Shown here piece by piece: positions 48,889-59,919 of a DNA stretch of 64,000 bases (the first letter of the stretch is position 1; the number at the start of each line of letters is the position of its first letter). A model generated the notes under the pieces. That model ran no database searches. It was not told where the DNA came from and saw nothing but the letters and a program-made list of their open reading frames with translations. The stretch is from Ophioderma brevispina (lineage: Eukaryota; Echinodermata; Ophiuroidea; Amphilepidida; Ophiodermatidae), in the NCBI GenBank assembly GCA_023653785.1, contig JAMKCH010001721.1, forward strand, positions 98,434 to 162,433, in the 5' to 3' direction. Both the position numbers and the translations under genes were made by a program.

Positions 48889-50202
48889 CAGGGTGTCCCA
48901 AAAAAAGTGGTGCAAGCAGATAAACTCCGATTTCTCAAAAACTGCTGAAGCTGTGAATTTCATTTTTATGGAGGATATTAATTATACTCTTTTGTAGAAA
49001 TTGTGCAAATCTCATGACGATCCGCCCACGCAAGCCATAGATATGATGGATTATTAAAGGCCATCTGTTTTTCACCCATTCCAATGGGATTTACACAGTT
49101 AACATTATTTGTCCGTTCTGCTGCCGGGTGAACGATTTCCAACACATTAAATGTACTGCTGTATTCATGGCATACCACTCTAGCGTGATGCAGGAACCTG
49201 CTTTGTTGGAGTATAACTGATCCAGATCCAGATCCAGAAATATTAATAATTGAGGAACAACCAAATGCACAAATATTAGTTTTTAGAATGGCAAATATGC
49301 ATTAGAAATAATAAACACGCAATGACTATAAAACCTACAGTCGCATTCTAAATAATTATGATCAGCACAAGCTTATGTCTATTTTGTTATCTCTACCTGT
49401 GCAGTTTCCATGATAAATATATGAACTTGTAAACTAAGTGGCACATAGTCACATTTCTTTTTACAAGAAAAGAAATTAAAATAGCTTAGTGATATGAAAG
49501 CCCTTTGATCGATGGCCTGTTTGCCTGCCACCTTAACCAGACCCAAATGTGTAATGACACAACAGAAGAACCAGTACGTTTTTCTTGACGTTTCTCGTTT
49601 TTTTGAAAGTTTTTTATAAATAACACAATTGGAAAAGTAACATTTATTTTCATTGAACTAAGCTAAGCTAAGAGGATCACACATTTATTAATTTTGTTAC
49701 TTTAAAATTGACTTGAATCAAACATTTCATAAACATCCATTGCTTTCTTAAAATCTGTTGCATTTACATGTACTACCCCGACAATAAATATTCCAACAGG
49801 TTACACCAGTATTGTTATGCTGTCAGCTTAAAAGTTATTATTGTTAGAGATTATGTAAGATATTTGTTCAGATACGGCACTGTATTAATTAGTAGCATAT
49901 CACCATCAGGTTCCGTTCTGAGGCTATCATTTAGCCAATGCATGCTATTGAGACACAAATCTATCTAATGTACCGATAATCACTAACTGTGTAAATCCCA
50001 TTGGAATGGATCATGAAAAACAGATAGTCTTAAATAATCGTTAATATCTCTGGCTAGCGAGGGCGGATTGTCATGGGGGATTTGCACCAATTTATTACAG
50101 AAGAGTATCATTAATCTCCTCCATGAAATGAACCTCACAGCTTCAGCAGTTTGTGAGAAATCGGAGTTTATCTCTTGCACCCAATGGTTTGGGGACACCA
50201 TG
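48889..50202. mobile_element. Mariner-like non-autonomous element, roughly 225-bp inverted ends
   Basis: The left end CAGGGTGTCCCA and right end GGGGACACCATG are flanked by TA (48887-48888 and 50203-50204). The arms 48889-49110 and about 49985-50202 match inverted at high identity, for example GATAAACTCCGATTTCTCA with TGAGAAATCGGAGTTTATC. The centre (49200-49980) has no transposase frame. TA target sites and GGGTGTCCC ends point to the Tc1/mariner superfamily. It is nested in the TU-like element. Confidence 0.85.
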
Positions 50203-50908
50203 TAGTGGTTACATTTGAAATTAACCACTTTCAGATTTTAATGCAGGGGTTAAGATTATAAGGCAAAATGCGAAACTTTTTTATTGCATTGGACCCTTTT
50301 AATTTTTTTCGGCAAGCCAGCTAAACTTTTTTCTCATTTTTGAGTGTTTTTTTAAAGATGTCCAATTGAGTAAAAAACTAAAATAATATATGATAATAAT
50401 AATAAAATAATAATAATTTTCAGGCCATGATCAACTGAAAGGATTGGCTTTCAGATTTAAGTTGTGTAATAATTTTGTTTCTTTTTTCAGTTTTTAGCTT
50501 AGAAAAAGATGTTTTCAAGAAAAAAAGTCTTTCAATATTAGTTCTAACCCATTTGGCAACCATTTGCCAGTCAGATCTCGAATGCTGTGTATATGCGATT
50601 TATTTAGAAAAGAGAATAAGACGAAAAGAAAAAAGAAAGAAAGGCATCACACACCAAAATACATTTCAACCATGACAAATTGCAACAATGTTTGAAAATT
50701 TGACAAAGCAATAAAAATTATGATAAGGTTCAACGTAACAATCACAAATTATGTTTGAAATGTGTGAATGTTTAAGAAAAGCAGGTAAAAGTATAATAAA
50801 AAGGTCTGAAATTCGGAAATAATAATGTGCAACATGTCATTCGTGTATATATTATTAATCTTTCAATGGAGATGGGCCAGCGCACGATAGTGTTGAAAAA
50901 AAAAACTG

Positions 50909-50985
50909 TGCGCTTGGCCGGATTCGAACCGGCGACCTTTCGTATTACAGGCACGGACGCTCTAACGACTGAGCTATCAAGCTGG
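50909..50985 (-). tRNA. tRNA-like gene or SINE head with Pol III terminator
   Basis: On the minus strand a D arm AGCTCAGTCGTTAGAGC and a perfect T arm GCCGGTTCGAATCCGGC are present, followed by AAGCGCA and a T9 run that would end Pol III transcription. The anticodon region CCTGTAATACG suggests UGU (Thr) or GUA (Tyr), but the loop is larger than seven bases. Two acceptor pairs fail in this copy. Combining it with the copy at 51224 would give a full seven-pair acceptor stem. It is either a tRNA pseudogene or a SINE head. Confidence 0.5.
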
Positions 50986-51223
50986 GTCGGTAGATATTAG
51001 AAGAGCGATATAGATATCATCTTATAGGTGTTAGGTTTCGAAAGGCGTCCTTCGCTTCCTAGCGGATAGCCTCAGAACTGTATATTTAACATATAGGCCT
51101 ACGATTATATTTGTTTTGAAATTTCAAAACTACTAGTCTCCAGGTGACAAGGAGTATAATATATTAAATCTTTCCCCTGGAGATGGCCAGCGCCCGCGAT
51201 TAGTGTGAAAAAAAAAAACCATT

Positions 51224-51300
51224 GTGCGCTTGGCGGGATTAAAACCGGCCGACCTTCGTATACATGCACGACGCTCTAACCGATGAGCTATTCCAGCGGG
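51224..51300 (-). pseudogene. Indel-rich second copy of the tRNA-like gene
   Basis: It has the same sequence as 50909-50985, with about eight small indels and substitutions that break the B box (TTCGAA reads TTTTAA on the RNA strand). It lies in the second unit of a tandem pair, about 50850-51110 and 51170-51425. Indel-only differences suggest base-calling error. Confidence 0.6.
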
Positions 51301-51424
51301 TCCGTCGAGAGCGATAGATATATCTGTAGGTGCTTAGGTTCGAAAGGCGTCTTCGGCTTTCCTAGCGGATAAGCATAAGAATGTATATTAAACATATACG
51401 ATTATAGTTCTTTCGTGCATTATA

Positions 51425-51814
51425 CAAAATGGAGGGTAGATAGACAGAAAGGGCATTAGGGCGAAAATGGCATTAGACGAAATGGTTTTGACATTGGTGT
51501 GATTAGACCAAATGGCCAGTAGACGAAATGGCATTAGACGAAATGGTTTTAGAAAATATGATGATTATACCAAATGGGTATTAGACGAAATGGCATTAGA
51601 CGAAATGGTGAGACAAACGTAGTGATTATACAACTGGGTTATCGAAAATGGTGTAAAGCCGATGAGGTGATTAGACGAAATGGAAATTAGTCCTAAATGG
51701 TGAATAGACAAAATGAAATAGGAGTATGTGGGTATTAGACTATGTGATGTGACAAATGGAATTAAACTATCTGGATATTAGACGAAGTAATATTAGCGAA
51801 GTGGCAATCCCCCC
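51425..51814 (-). repeat. Right arrayed arm of the TU-like element
   Basis: About 20 units of the form ATTAGACGAAATGGC and ATTAGACCAAATGGG are the inverse of the left arm at 46555-46972. Many single-base losses are visible, in line with the indel-rich stretch just before it. Confidence 0.8.
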
Positions 51815-53140
51815 GAACCCTTCAACTTACAGGGCTATTAAGAATTTGTAGACCCCGTCTATGAAATTATATTGCAGTAGAACGTAATGAAAACATCATT
51901 GGTATAATTATGTTTGGCTAAGGCGTTTGATGCAATAGATCATAAACATTTTACTGTATACAATTGGAACATTATGGCGCTAGAGGAGTTGCATTGGATT
52001 GTTCAAAATTATCTTTGACATTGAAAGCAATTGTTTTTTATATTCATGTAAATCTGATCTAAAAGAATAAGATTGAAAGTGTGCCCCAAGGTTGCAATAT
52101 TAAGCCCTCTATTGTTTAAATATTTCAAGTATTACAAAGACATCCTCAATTATGGAATTTATCATTTTGCAGATGGACACTCTATTGTGTACTCAAATAT
52201 AACAAAATCGAAAGTAAGGTGATTTTGATTTAATAAACATCGGCGAGCTCCAAGATGTTACAAATTGGTTGAAAGCGAACAAACTATCAGTAAATGCTAG
52301 TAAACCAATTTTTATGATTATGGGTACCCCGCCAAAACGCTGCCAAATATGAAAAATCATATTACAATTACACGGTACACATCTTAACCGGGTAGATCAA
52401 ACTAAATTTCTAGGGTGATACAATGACGAGAATTTAAACGTGGAAGGAACATTGAGTATATCTCTAAAAACTATAAAAATAAATGTTGGTAGCGAACAAA
52501 CTGAAAAAATTCCCTATACCCACAACGTATTTTGCGTTCCTTGTATGCACACTTATCCTACCGTATTTAAATTATGGAATATTGGTATGGGGTAGGTAAT
52601 TAGTGTAAAACATACATGGATAAAGTGTTTAAAACTACAAACGGGCAGTCCAAAATATTTGTAATGATCACTTAAGAAGTCATAGTCAAGCCGGTATTTG
52701 GAGAACTCAATATTCTAAACGTAATTAGACTTGAGAAAAATAAAACTATTTTGCTTCTAAAGGAGTCATATCACGTGGACAAGTATTGGAAAAACTCAAT
52801 CCCAGATTAATTTCTCAAAAAACGTTACAAATTTAAAGGAATTAAAAAAATGAGTTTAAATTATGCTAGTCATTCATCAGAAAATTTATATATACAAATT
52901 TCTGGGAGTTTGCTGTTTGTGTTCCCTTTGCTTTATTGTATCATATAGTTTTTTCTTTTGTTAAGGTAAGTATCGGAACGGAGTTTTAGTTTTTCATTGG
53001 GGGTGACCGCTTCTTGCCTCTGGCCTTTTGGTCATTGTTTTAAAAATATACTATGTGTTTATGTTATACATAATTATTTTTGGGTTAAGGTTGTCATTGT
53101 ATTGGAAAAATAAAATTATCTTGATCTTGATTGAAACATG
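51815..53140 (+). pseudogene. LINE (Jockey/CR1-like) downstream half
   Basis: It continues the element at 45580. Blocks in several frames read P-S-T-Y-R-A-I, then A-K-A-F-D-A-I-D-H-K (reverse transcriptase block with the first catalytic Asp), a remnant of the palm and thumb, and F-K-L-W-N-I-G-M-G. The 3' end near 53110-53140 reads AAAATAAAATTATCTTGATCTTGATTG, a typical short-repeat LINE tail. Many frameshifts; inactive. Confidence 0.8.
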
Positions 53141-53159
53141 CAATTTGTTTATATTTCCA

Positions 53160-54409
53160 AACAGCACTCAATTTGCACCCATAATTTAATACGCATATAT
53201 CACAGTAGATATTATATTTGTATATCTATAAGAGACAAATAACATCGGTGACTACCTTCACATTACTAGGGGAACTAAATGAAAGTATACCGATTGAATT
53301 CAGTAAATGGTCCCAGCGAGATATTATGTAGTCGCTCGTTTACATATTTTTAGTCGAGAACACTGCCACATCCTTGGTGTTGCTTCTTAGCCTTTCGCCC
53401 GATAGAACGGCCTGAGCGTTTCTGCACAATAATAAATACTTTTTGAAAATCATTCAGATACTATTGTGGTATCTCAAATGTGGAACAAAGCAAAAGATGA
53501 AGCTTGGTATAATTGTAACGTTTATCATGTGCTTTACAACTTCGGGCGATGAGTTTTGCAATGGAGAATGCATGTGAATTGCTATGCTGAGAGATTTAGA
53601 CATGTCTTTAGGTGAAGTTCAAAATGAAATCCTAAAATTATTGTCGGGTGAAAGGGTTAATGTACTGCATAGTTGGACGGATGTTCAAACCTTTACACTA
53701 CCGAGATGGTTTGCCTTGTTTAATTGAGGTGGAGTTATAAAGTCCGAACTAACATTTAGTTCAAACAAAACACAAATAAATTATAAATTTTATATCATTT
53801 TAAAAGCTAGCAAGTGTAAATTCAAAATGTGTATCTCCCAAAAATATGACAATCCGTCGTTAGAGCCTCGTAAATAGTTATATGGTTTTCTAAATTGTTA
53901 AATCTAACTTCTGTTGAATGGAATGATTGCTAATGAAAGTTATTTTTTGAAGTGAAACAAAGCTGAATACATTTTATTCGCGTAACAGATTTTCGCCGTT
54001 AATCTACTGCATTTTAATAAAATTAGAGTTCAGGGACAACATAGAAACTTGAAGAGTAAATCGATGGTCATGCCATAACTTGCTAAAAAATTGATGTCGC
54101 TATTGCGATTACTTATACACAAAAATGCGTCGAATAAAACAGAAGAGTATAGTGCATGTTAATGAAAATAAGATAACAGTGATATGGTGCACTATCGATT
54201 CTCTTCGCACTGCACGTTTATTTTTGTAAGTGGTACCCCTAAATTGATCACGAGACTGCGCTTGCAATACTGGTAATTTTATCGGAGACATAATGAGCGT
54301 ATATTCGGAGCGATAGTTCTTCCAGCAGCATTCATTCTTTCTTCAAGATAATGCGTGTGATTTTTTGACCGATTTGGTGGCGGGTGGTTGGGAGAAAGAG
54401 TCCGATACG
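53160..54409. other. Upstream region of gene B
   Basis: It is collinear with 480-1450 upstream of gene A: TTTGCACCCATAATTTAATACGCA, an ACTAGGGG word, an AAAACA-AATAAA word and AAGTGTAAATT recur in order. This places the left edge of the duplicated segment at or before 53160, right beside the LINE tail at 53140. Confidence 0.65.
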
Positions 54410-54413
54410 ATGG
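54310..54413 (+). other. Candidate first exon of gene B
   Basis: It is homologous to 1358-1457 and ends at a GTAAGTC donor (54414). An ATG at 54410 leaves four coding bases. The support and caveats are the same as for the gene A first exon. A G10 run and C9 run follow in the intron (54497 and 54587). Confidence 0.3.
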
Positions 54414-56620
54414 GTAAGTCCTCGTTTACAAAATATGAATGATCGTCTGAGTGTTATGCCATGTTTGCGATCAGGCCGTGGCCAGGAATGTCATTGGGGG
54501 GGGGGGTGGGTGCGGATTTGCCAGAATTGGGACCTCTCGGTCGAGAAACAAAGTTTTTTTTCGGCTCGCGCCGCTCGCGGTTGACCCCCCCCCCCATTTT
54601 TCACCGTCGCATTCAAAATCTGAAGAGCGGGTGGATGGGGGGTGGGGGGGGGTGGACCAATGACACATCATCTCGGCTTCCAAAATAACATTATAATCAT
54701 AGTATAATGCCGTGTTTGACCAGCCGTATTGACCAATCGTATCAAACAAACAAAAAAACAAAAACCCTGAAAATCAACAGACACCAACGTTCATCAGGAC
54801 AAAGCGGACCTTCAACATGGGAAAGCGGGCCTTCAACATGAAAAAGCGAACCTTCAACATGAATAACCGGACCTTTTTCACTTGGGGGGGTGGGGGGGGG
54901 GGGGGCTTGTAGGCGGGGGAACCCCGCACCCCCCATGGGGGCTACGGCCCTGTTGCGATTTTCTACGTTGGATTAAGATGGATGGTTGTTCATACATGCT
55001 GGGCTTACAACAATTTCATGAGACATCTCTTCAGAGTTCTAATTAAGAAATAAGAGGGGGGAGTTTGGCAGTGTCATTTATGCGCGAAAATGTGTCCGAG
55101 GTTAGAAAAACTAAATAATGGGAGAGGCGCAGCCGATCCCATTATTGAAAGGCTTTTCTGGCCGAGGAACAGTATGAGCCCCCATAAATTGACACTGCAA
55201 ACCCTTTATTTCTATTTCGATTACCCAAAACAGGCCCTTCATTTAAAGAAAAATGCATTGGCGACCCATTATTGCCAGAATACATGGGCAGTAAACTGAC
55301 CAATCAGAATGCTGCATTTCATAATGCAACAGATGGTAATAGAATTGACATTTTGAGATATGGGAGTTTTTAAGTTCACCTGGAAATCGCACCTTTAAAA
55401 CATCCTTTTACCTTTTGAAAACCTAAACACATTATATACCTTTGAACCCGCAAATAATTAAAATATTATTATCTCATCAAAACCCCAATGAACTGTCAGT
55501 TAGAAACTTCTAATTCTCAGCTCACACATTGTGAACGCCATGGACTGGAGTTTTCTTTTCTGCCGAATGTATCTACTAGAATTGTATGCACTCATTATAA
55601 TTAATATCACAAACAGTTATAATTTATATTAAAGGGCCATGGCTTGATCATTAATAACCTAATCACCTCGTTCCCAAAACCCTTGACATGAAAAGCTGAA
55701 ACTTACTTTGTTTCTTCTTCTTTGCTTTAACTAATCTAGCTACCAAGATATGAATAACCCCGAAACTGCAGCATGAGTCAATGTACTCGCTACATACGGA
55801 ACTGAATTTGGGAGAAAGGGTACACAAGTGATGTTCAACAATAAGAAGCTGTTTTATTTTATCTTCAATCAATGATATTCTTTATCCGAACTTCCATAGT
55901 TTAGAACTTTGCAAGAATAGAATATGTATGAGAATAGCAACACAATTTTAGCCTTGGAACTTTCATTGTTTAATGTCATTACAATATACTATCCAGCGAC
56001 TAATGTGTACTCTTAATAAAGGTGTCTACTATATTTTTATTATAAATACAGTCAACAAACCAGCAAATCGCGTGCCAATATTTTAATAATATAATTTTTA
56101 TCTAATACTCATGAAGACTGATAAGTTAAGGCTCAGTCACAGAGTTTGATAGAAAACCACTTCCGACTGCCTCAAGACTGGTGCCGATTGGCCATTTTTC
56201 AAAAATCGCGTGACAGTTTTTTCTTTTTCATGTTTAGTTTTGGCAGTATTATGCAGTCCTAACTTACCGATTATTGCTAGAAAACCACTTCTACGATTTG
56301 CTCAAGATGATGTTGATTAGCCATTTTTCAAAGTTTGTGAGTCTTTTTCTTTTCTTTCATGTGTATTCATGTGGTATTTTTGGCAAGGTTTGGGACTGTC
56401 ATGTACAGCCTTCTGCTTCCTGCGTTGTCGGGCGACTGTGGCTAATTTAAAAAAAACGGTAGGATGTTTTTTTTTCTCGCAAGGCCTAAAAAATGTGGCG
56501 GGTTTTTGAATCGGGAAGGTGCGGCATGAACGCATGAGTGGTTTTGGTGTGGAAGCGGTATCCGATGAGTTGGTTATGGTGATGGGCCATCTGATTATTA
56601 ATAATCTCGATTTTTTTTTT
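54414..56620. other. First intron of gene B
   Basis: G-rich and C-rich runs lie at 54497-54660 and 54883-54905, with three repeats of a CGGACCTTCAACATG-like unit at 54805-54870. The segment 55740-55865 is collinear with 2220-2345 in gene A (GGGAGAAGGTTAC-like, ATGTTCAACAAT), which shows conserved non-coding sequence. No exon was recognised. Confidence 0.5.
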
Positions 56621-56623
56621 CAG

Positions 56624-56893
56624 TGACCTACCAAACTATCAAAATACCGTAATAATGCTTGATGTTGAACTTAAACAGCTTGACTTCTGGGTAGGTCCGA
56701 GTTATGTCGATCGCCCTGTGGATCTATGGTTTCTCCCACTCCTGCGCTGCGAGAAGACGTCGCACGCACACTCAGTCGACGTGGAATTCAGTTCAGTAAT
56801 GGATCCGAAGGACGTGCAGGAAAGGATTGATCATGAGCGTGAAGATGTGTCCAGTACGCTTGGGGTCTCACAAAATATAACACGTATGATGAG
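56624..56893 (+). CDS. Gene B propeptide exon (frame-broken)
   Basis: This encodes the activation peptide of a procarboxypeptidase: L-K-Q-L-D-F-W-V-G-P-S, D-R-P-V-D-L, H-A-H-S-V-D-V-E-F and D-V-Q-E-R-I-D-H-E-R. This is the M14 propeptide pattern L-D-F-W-x-x-P-S ... V-D ... D-V-Q. The acceptor CAG ends at 56623 after a T-run. The donor GTACAA starts at 56894. The expected middle (S-P-T-P-A-L-R-E-D-V-A) is in another frame at about 56733-56770. The end Y-N-T-Y-D-E (56876-56893) is one base out of frame and would join T-Q-E-W in the next exon. So at least three frame changes occur. It is a zymogen by homology. No equivalent was found in gene A. Confidence 0.75.
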
Positions 56894-57858
56894 GTACAAC
56901 TTTTTGAATACGTTTTTTACTTTTATTTCTTCGTTTTGATTGTTTTTGTTTTGTTTGTTTGTTGTGTTCTTATTGTTTATCTTTTTATTGTTTATTTATG
57001 TCTTTATTTATTTTTACTAGATCGAAGTGTCTGTTTCAAAATGTTATTGTTTCTTTGCGTGCTTGTTGTTGTGACACTGCTTATGAACACTTGCTTTTTT
57101 CCCCTTTAAATTTTCGCCACCTAGACACAAAGCAATTTTCTGAAAATACAAATATCGCTAAAATTTACACTTGATCAGTTGCAGTACCTCTACTGACAGC
57201 TATTTAGAGGCAAATAAGTAATAAAAGAACACCTAAATCATTCTTAAAACTAAAGAAAAATATTAAATAATTTTTGTTGCACAAGACTGCGTTTTTGGCC
57301 TATTTATTCTCATCAGGTGTGAATCACAGCTTCTTGACGCCACACAAATCGTCTCTTTTATTTTTAGAGTAATTTTAAGCAATGGCGACACATTTGGGAC
57401 AACTGATATGAGTAGGGGCATGCAAGAGTTATTACCTCTGCAAAAATCAGAAAAATCCATTGCGGGAATCTTGCCATATAGGCCGGCAAAGGTCATGATT
57501 TCTATGTTATAGCGCCCTCTATATTGCCATTTCCCATAGAAAGACGTGTTAAAATTGACTTTTTAGAAAAATCATATTTACCCGCAATGAAATTTTATAA
57601 AATTTACACAGGATGAAGTCAGTGGTATAAATAATATATATTAGTTGCTAAAGGTGTGTCGCCGTTGATATTTTTTTGTTTTATTCCGTTTTTTTTTTTC
57701 ATGATAAATGAGACTTTCAAACAGCTGTGGAATTAATACATCGGTAACCAAAAAACAATCGGGTTTTAAAAAATGTTCTCGTGTCCCGTTGCCTTGTATT
57801 TCCTTCACCTTAAGCTTCGTTCTTGATTTTTTTTCTCGTTTTTGTTGTTTGTTTTCAG

Positions 57859-57957
57859 ACACAAGAATGGATACAAGACATGGCGAACACCTATTCGTTT
57901 GCATCCAGGGGATCTCTCGGCTCATCTTTTGAAGGCAGGGATATCGGTTACTTAAGA
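57859..57957 (+). CDS. Gene B exon for start of mature domain
   Basis: This intact 99-base exon encodes T-Q-E-W-I-Q-D-M-A-N-T-Y-S-F-A-S then R-G-S-L-G-S-S-F-E-G-R-D-I-G-Y-L-R. It matches the M14 start W-I-x-x-M and the S-F-E-G-R-D strand; Arg71 and the zinc site follow in the next exon. The acceptor TTTCAG ends at 57858 and the donor GTACGT starts at 57958. It enters and leaves in phase 0. It is the intact reference for the damaged gene A exon 3017. Confidence 0.88.
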
Positions 57958-58587
57958 GTACGTGTTCCGGTAGTTTTAGATGTCCAACCTTAAATTTTGG
58001 ACATGCATCATCTTAATGGCGTGTGAAGGGTTTATTTTCAAGCGGCACTGGCGCATTTTCACAAATTATGAAATTTCTTCAATTTGCTCTCAAATGATAG
58101 TCTAGGCCATTGGAAGAACAGATATATTTTACACATAAAAATAACATACCCCAAAACAGATAGGGACATTGATATGAGGATAAAGACATCCAGGTAATTT
58201 GTAGGCCAACTTTTAAGTTTTCCATAACTTTAATCAACAAATGTGTATATTACATGAATATTTTTGACTCGTACTCACTGATATTTAAACCACAAAGGTT
58301 ATAGACCGGTCAAACAGTGTGCATAGCGTGGGAAACATGCATATGGCATGCGTGTTTTTGTGTTAAACGCCATTTTCGTCGTCTGCTGAATTTCGCGTCG
58401 CCGGCGACGTTAAATTACAAAATCGTTCCGTTTACCCATATGGAAGCTGATTTGGTCTTAATCATTTCGGGTGAGGGCTTTTGTATATAAAAGCTTTACA
58501 ACCATGCAAAAATATCGATTTTGAAAAATCTTGAGGGCGCACTATTTTTCAAATGTGCCAGTGTCTCTTTAATAGAAACAAGCTTTA

Positions 58588-58990
58588 AAGGAATTAGCAG
58601 CGATTTGCTAATCCGAAACATCGAAAAAAATCATCAAAATTCATGTTTTTATATTTTTGTTACTGGCATGGATATACGAACACAATCTGCAAGTGGTTGG
58701 CTTGAAATCCGTGTATTAAAGACAAGGCAGTACTTTTTACCCGAATCTGTAATTTCTATACGTGCGTACGTATCAAATTTCCGACTTGAGATCAAAAAGC
58801 CTTTCCGGTGAATATCACAGATTTTCAGAGTGGGATTGTGCACCATGATAAATACAGTTTGACCTCAAACACAAACAGTATTGATCTTTGTTTATTCTGT
58901 ACTGGTGTAAACCACAATCAGCTGCTTAGTGCAGATTTTGAGACGCCGTTACTGTATTCTATTTGAGGGAGACGGTATGACAAATTTCCT
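58588..58990 (+). repeat. Interspersed repeat family, copy 2
   Basis: This is collinear with 37785-38160, from GCAGCGATTTGCTAATCCGAA to ATTTCCTCAAATACTTCATTTTTT. It is inserted in the gene B intron; gene A lacks it at the matching position. Confidence 0.8.
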
Positions 58991-59590
58991 CAAATACTTC
59001 ATTTTTTTCACTATTTTGTGGTTTGTTTCTACATTAAAGGTCCCAGGAAATGCAAATATAATTGATGTGGTTTGTGTCAAGTCTACAAGGATGGGCGAGA
59101 AAGCATTCAATATTTGGGTTGGTGATGACATCATTAGTGACTATTGTTTTTCAGAGAGTAATAGAAATATCCAGGTGACTGGTGTGAATCTAAATTCATG
59201 ACACTGACTGAAAATCAATAGTTCCTAATGATTGTTCACTGTAGTGTTTCTTTTTTGTGGCCCTTGTTTATTGGAATGGAATGCTCCGTAAAGATTTGGA
59301 CTATGTTAATCATCTTTTTTTTTGGACCTTAAGCAGTTATATGGAAATTGTACCACACTACTCCTGATTATAGGTTAACAAAAGGCATTCCACATTTTTT
59401 CGAATCTCTCGCATTATCACTGATTATTGATTCGTGGACCGCCAAGCTTGCCGTGAATGTTGAATGTACTAAAGAATTGGTCAGTGAAACTCCTTTTATG
59501 TTTTCTATACTGCTTTACTCCTTCCACTATTATTATACTACTATTAATTATTATTATTATTATTATTTATTATTATTTATTATTTGACAG

Positions 59591-59698
59591 CCTCACTTAA
59601 AGGTGGTTACCAGAAGAATGCCTTCATTCATCAACGGTGGGAAATACACGGCCATGAATGGATTTCTCCAGCAACCTGTGATCTACATGACGAAGTTG
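59591..59698 (+). CDS. Gene B zinc-site exon HxxE (frame-broken)
   Basis: Parts lie in different frames: K-N-A-F, then F-I-N-G-G, then E-I-H-G-H-E-W-I-S-P-A-T with the zinc ligands His69 and Glu72, then V-I-Y-M-T-K-L. At least three one-base shifts (near 59627, 59640 and 59677) are needed to read it through. The usual Arg71 of H-A-R-E, a substrate-binding residue, is His here. The acceptor GACAG ends at 59590 and the donor GTAAGC starts at 59699. Coding words are otherwise well kept, so the shifts may be base errors. Confidence 0.7.
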
Positions 59699-59739
59699 GT
59701 AAGCACGGATAATAACACACTCCTCAATATCACTCTCTC

Positions 59740-59912
59740 ACTCTCGCATCTCTCACTCACTCACTCTACTATCCACTCCCTCATCACTCACTCACTCACT
59801 CACTCACTCACTCACTCTACTCACTCACTCACTCACTCACTCAACTCTCTGACACACGCATGCGAACACACACCACGCACGCACCACACACACACACACA
59901 CACACACACTCC
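59740..59912 (+). repeat. CACT tetranucleotide and CA dinucleotide microsatellites
   Basis: CACTCACT runs at about 59745-59845 are followed by CA repeats at 59880-59908, in the intron after the zinc-site exon. Gene A has a CA microsatellite at the same place. Confidence 0.9.
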
Positions 59913-59919
59913 CAAAACA

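Larger units (their letters stand above)
46555..51814. mobile_element. TU-like foldback transposon with arrayed inverted ends, 5.26 kb
   Basis: The left end (46555-46972) is an array of about 16-base units such as TCTAATAACCATTTGG and TCTAAACCCATTTCG. The right end (about 51430-51810) is the same array inverted: ATTAGACGAAATGG and ATTAGACCAAATGG. GAACC occurs directly outside both ends (46550-46554 and 51815-51819), a possible target duplication. The LINE reverse transcriptase resumes on the right exactly where it stopped on the left. Long inverted ends with an outer domain of short tandem repeats are the hallmark of sea urchin TU elements. The inside holds a LINE scrap, a tRNA-like head, a satellite, a mariner-like element and a tRNA-like pair, but no transposase. 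Confidence 0.8.

Noticed and set aside
50772..50954. 60-codon minus-strand frame
   Set aside because: It overlaps the tRNA-like gene and its terminator run, and translates non-coding sequence.
54384..54936. Several frames with Gly, Pro and Trp runs
   Set aside because: They arise from G and C homopolymers in the first intron of gene B.
58929..59201. 90-codon plus-strand frame with a hydrophobic start
   Set aside because: Its first part is inside the interspersed repeat also seen at 37785, and no domain or splice context supports it.
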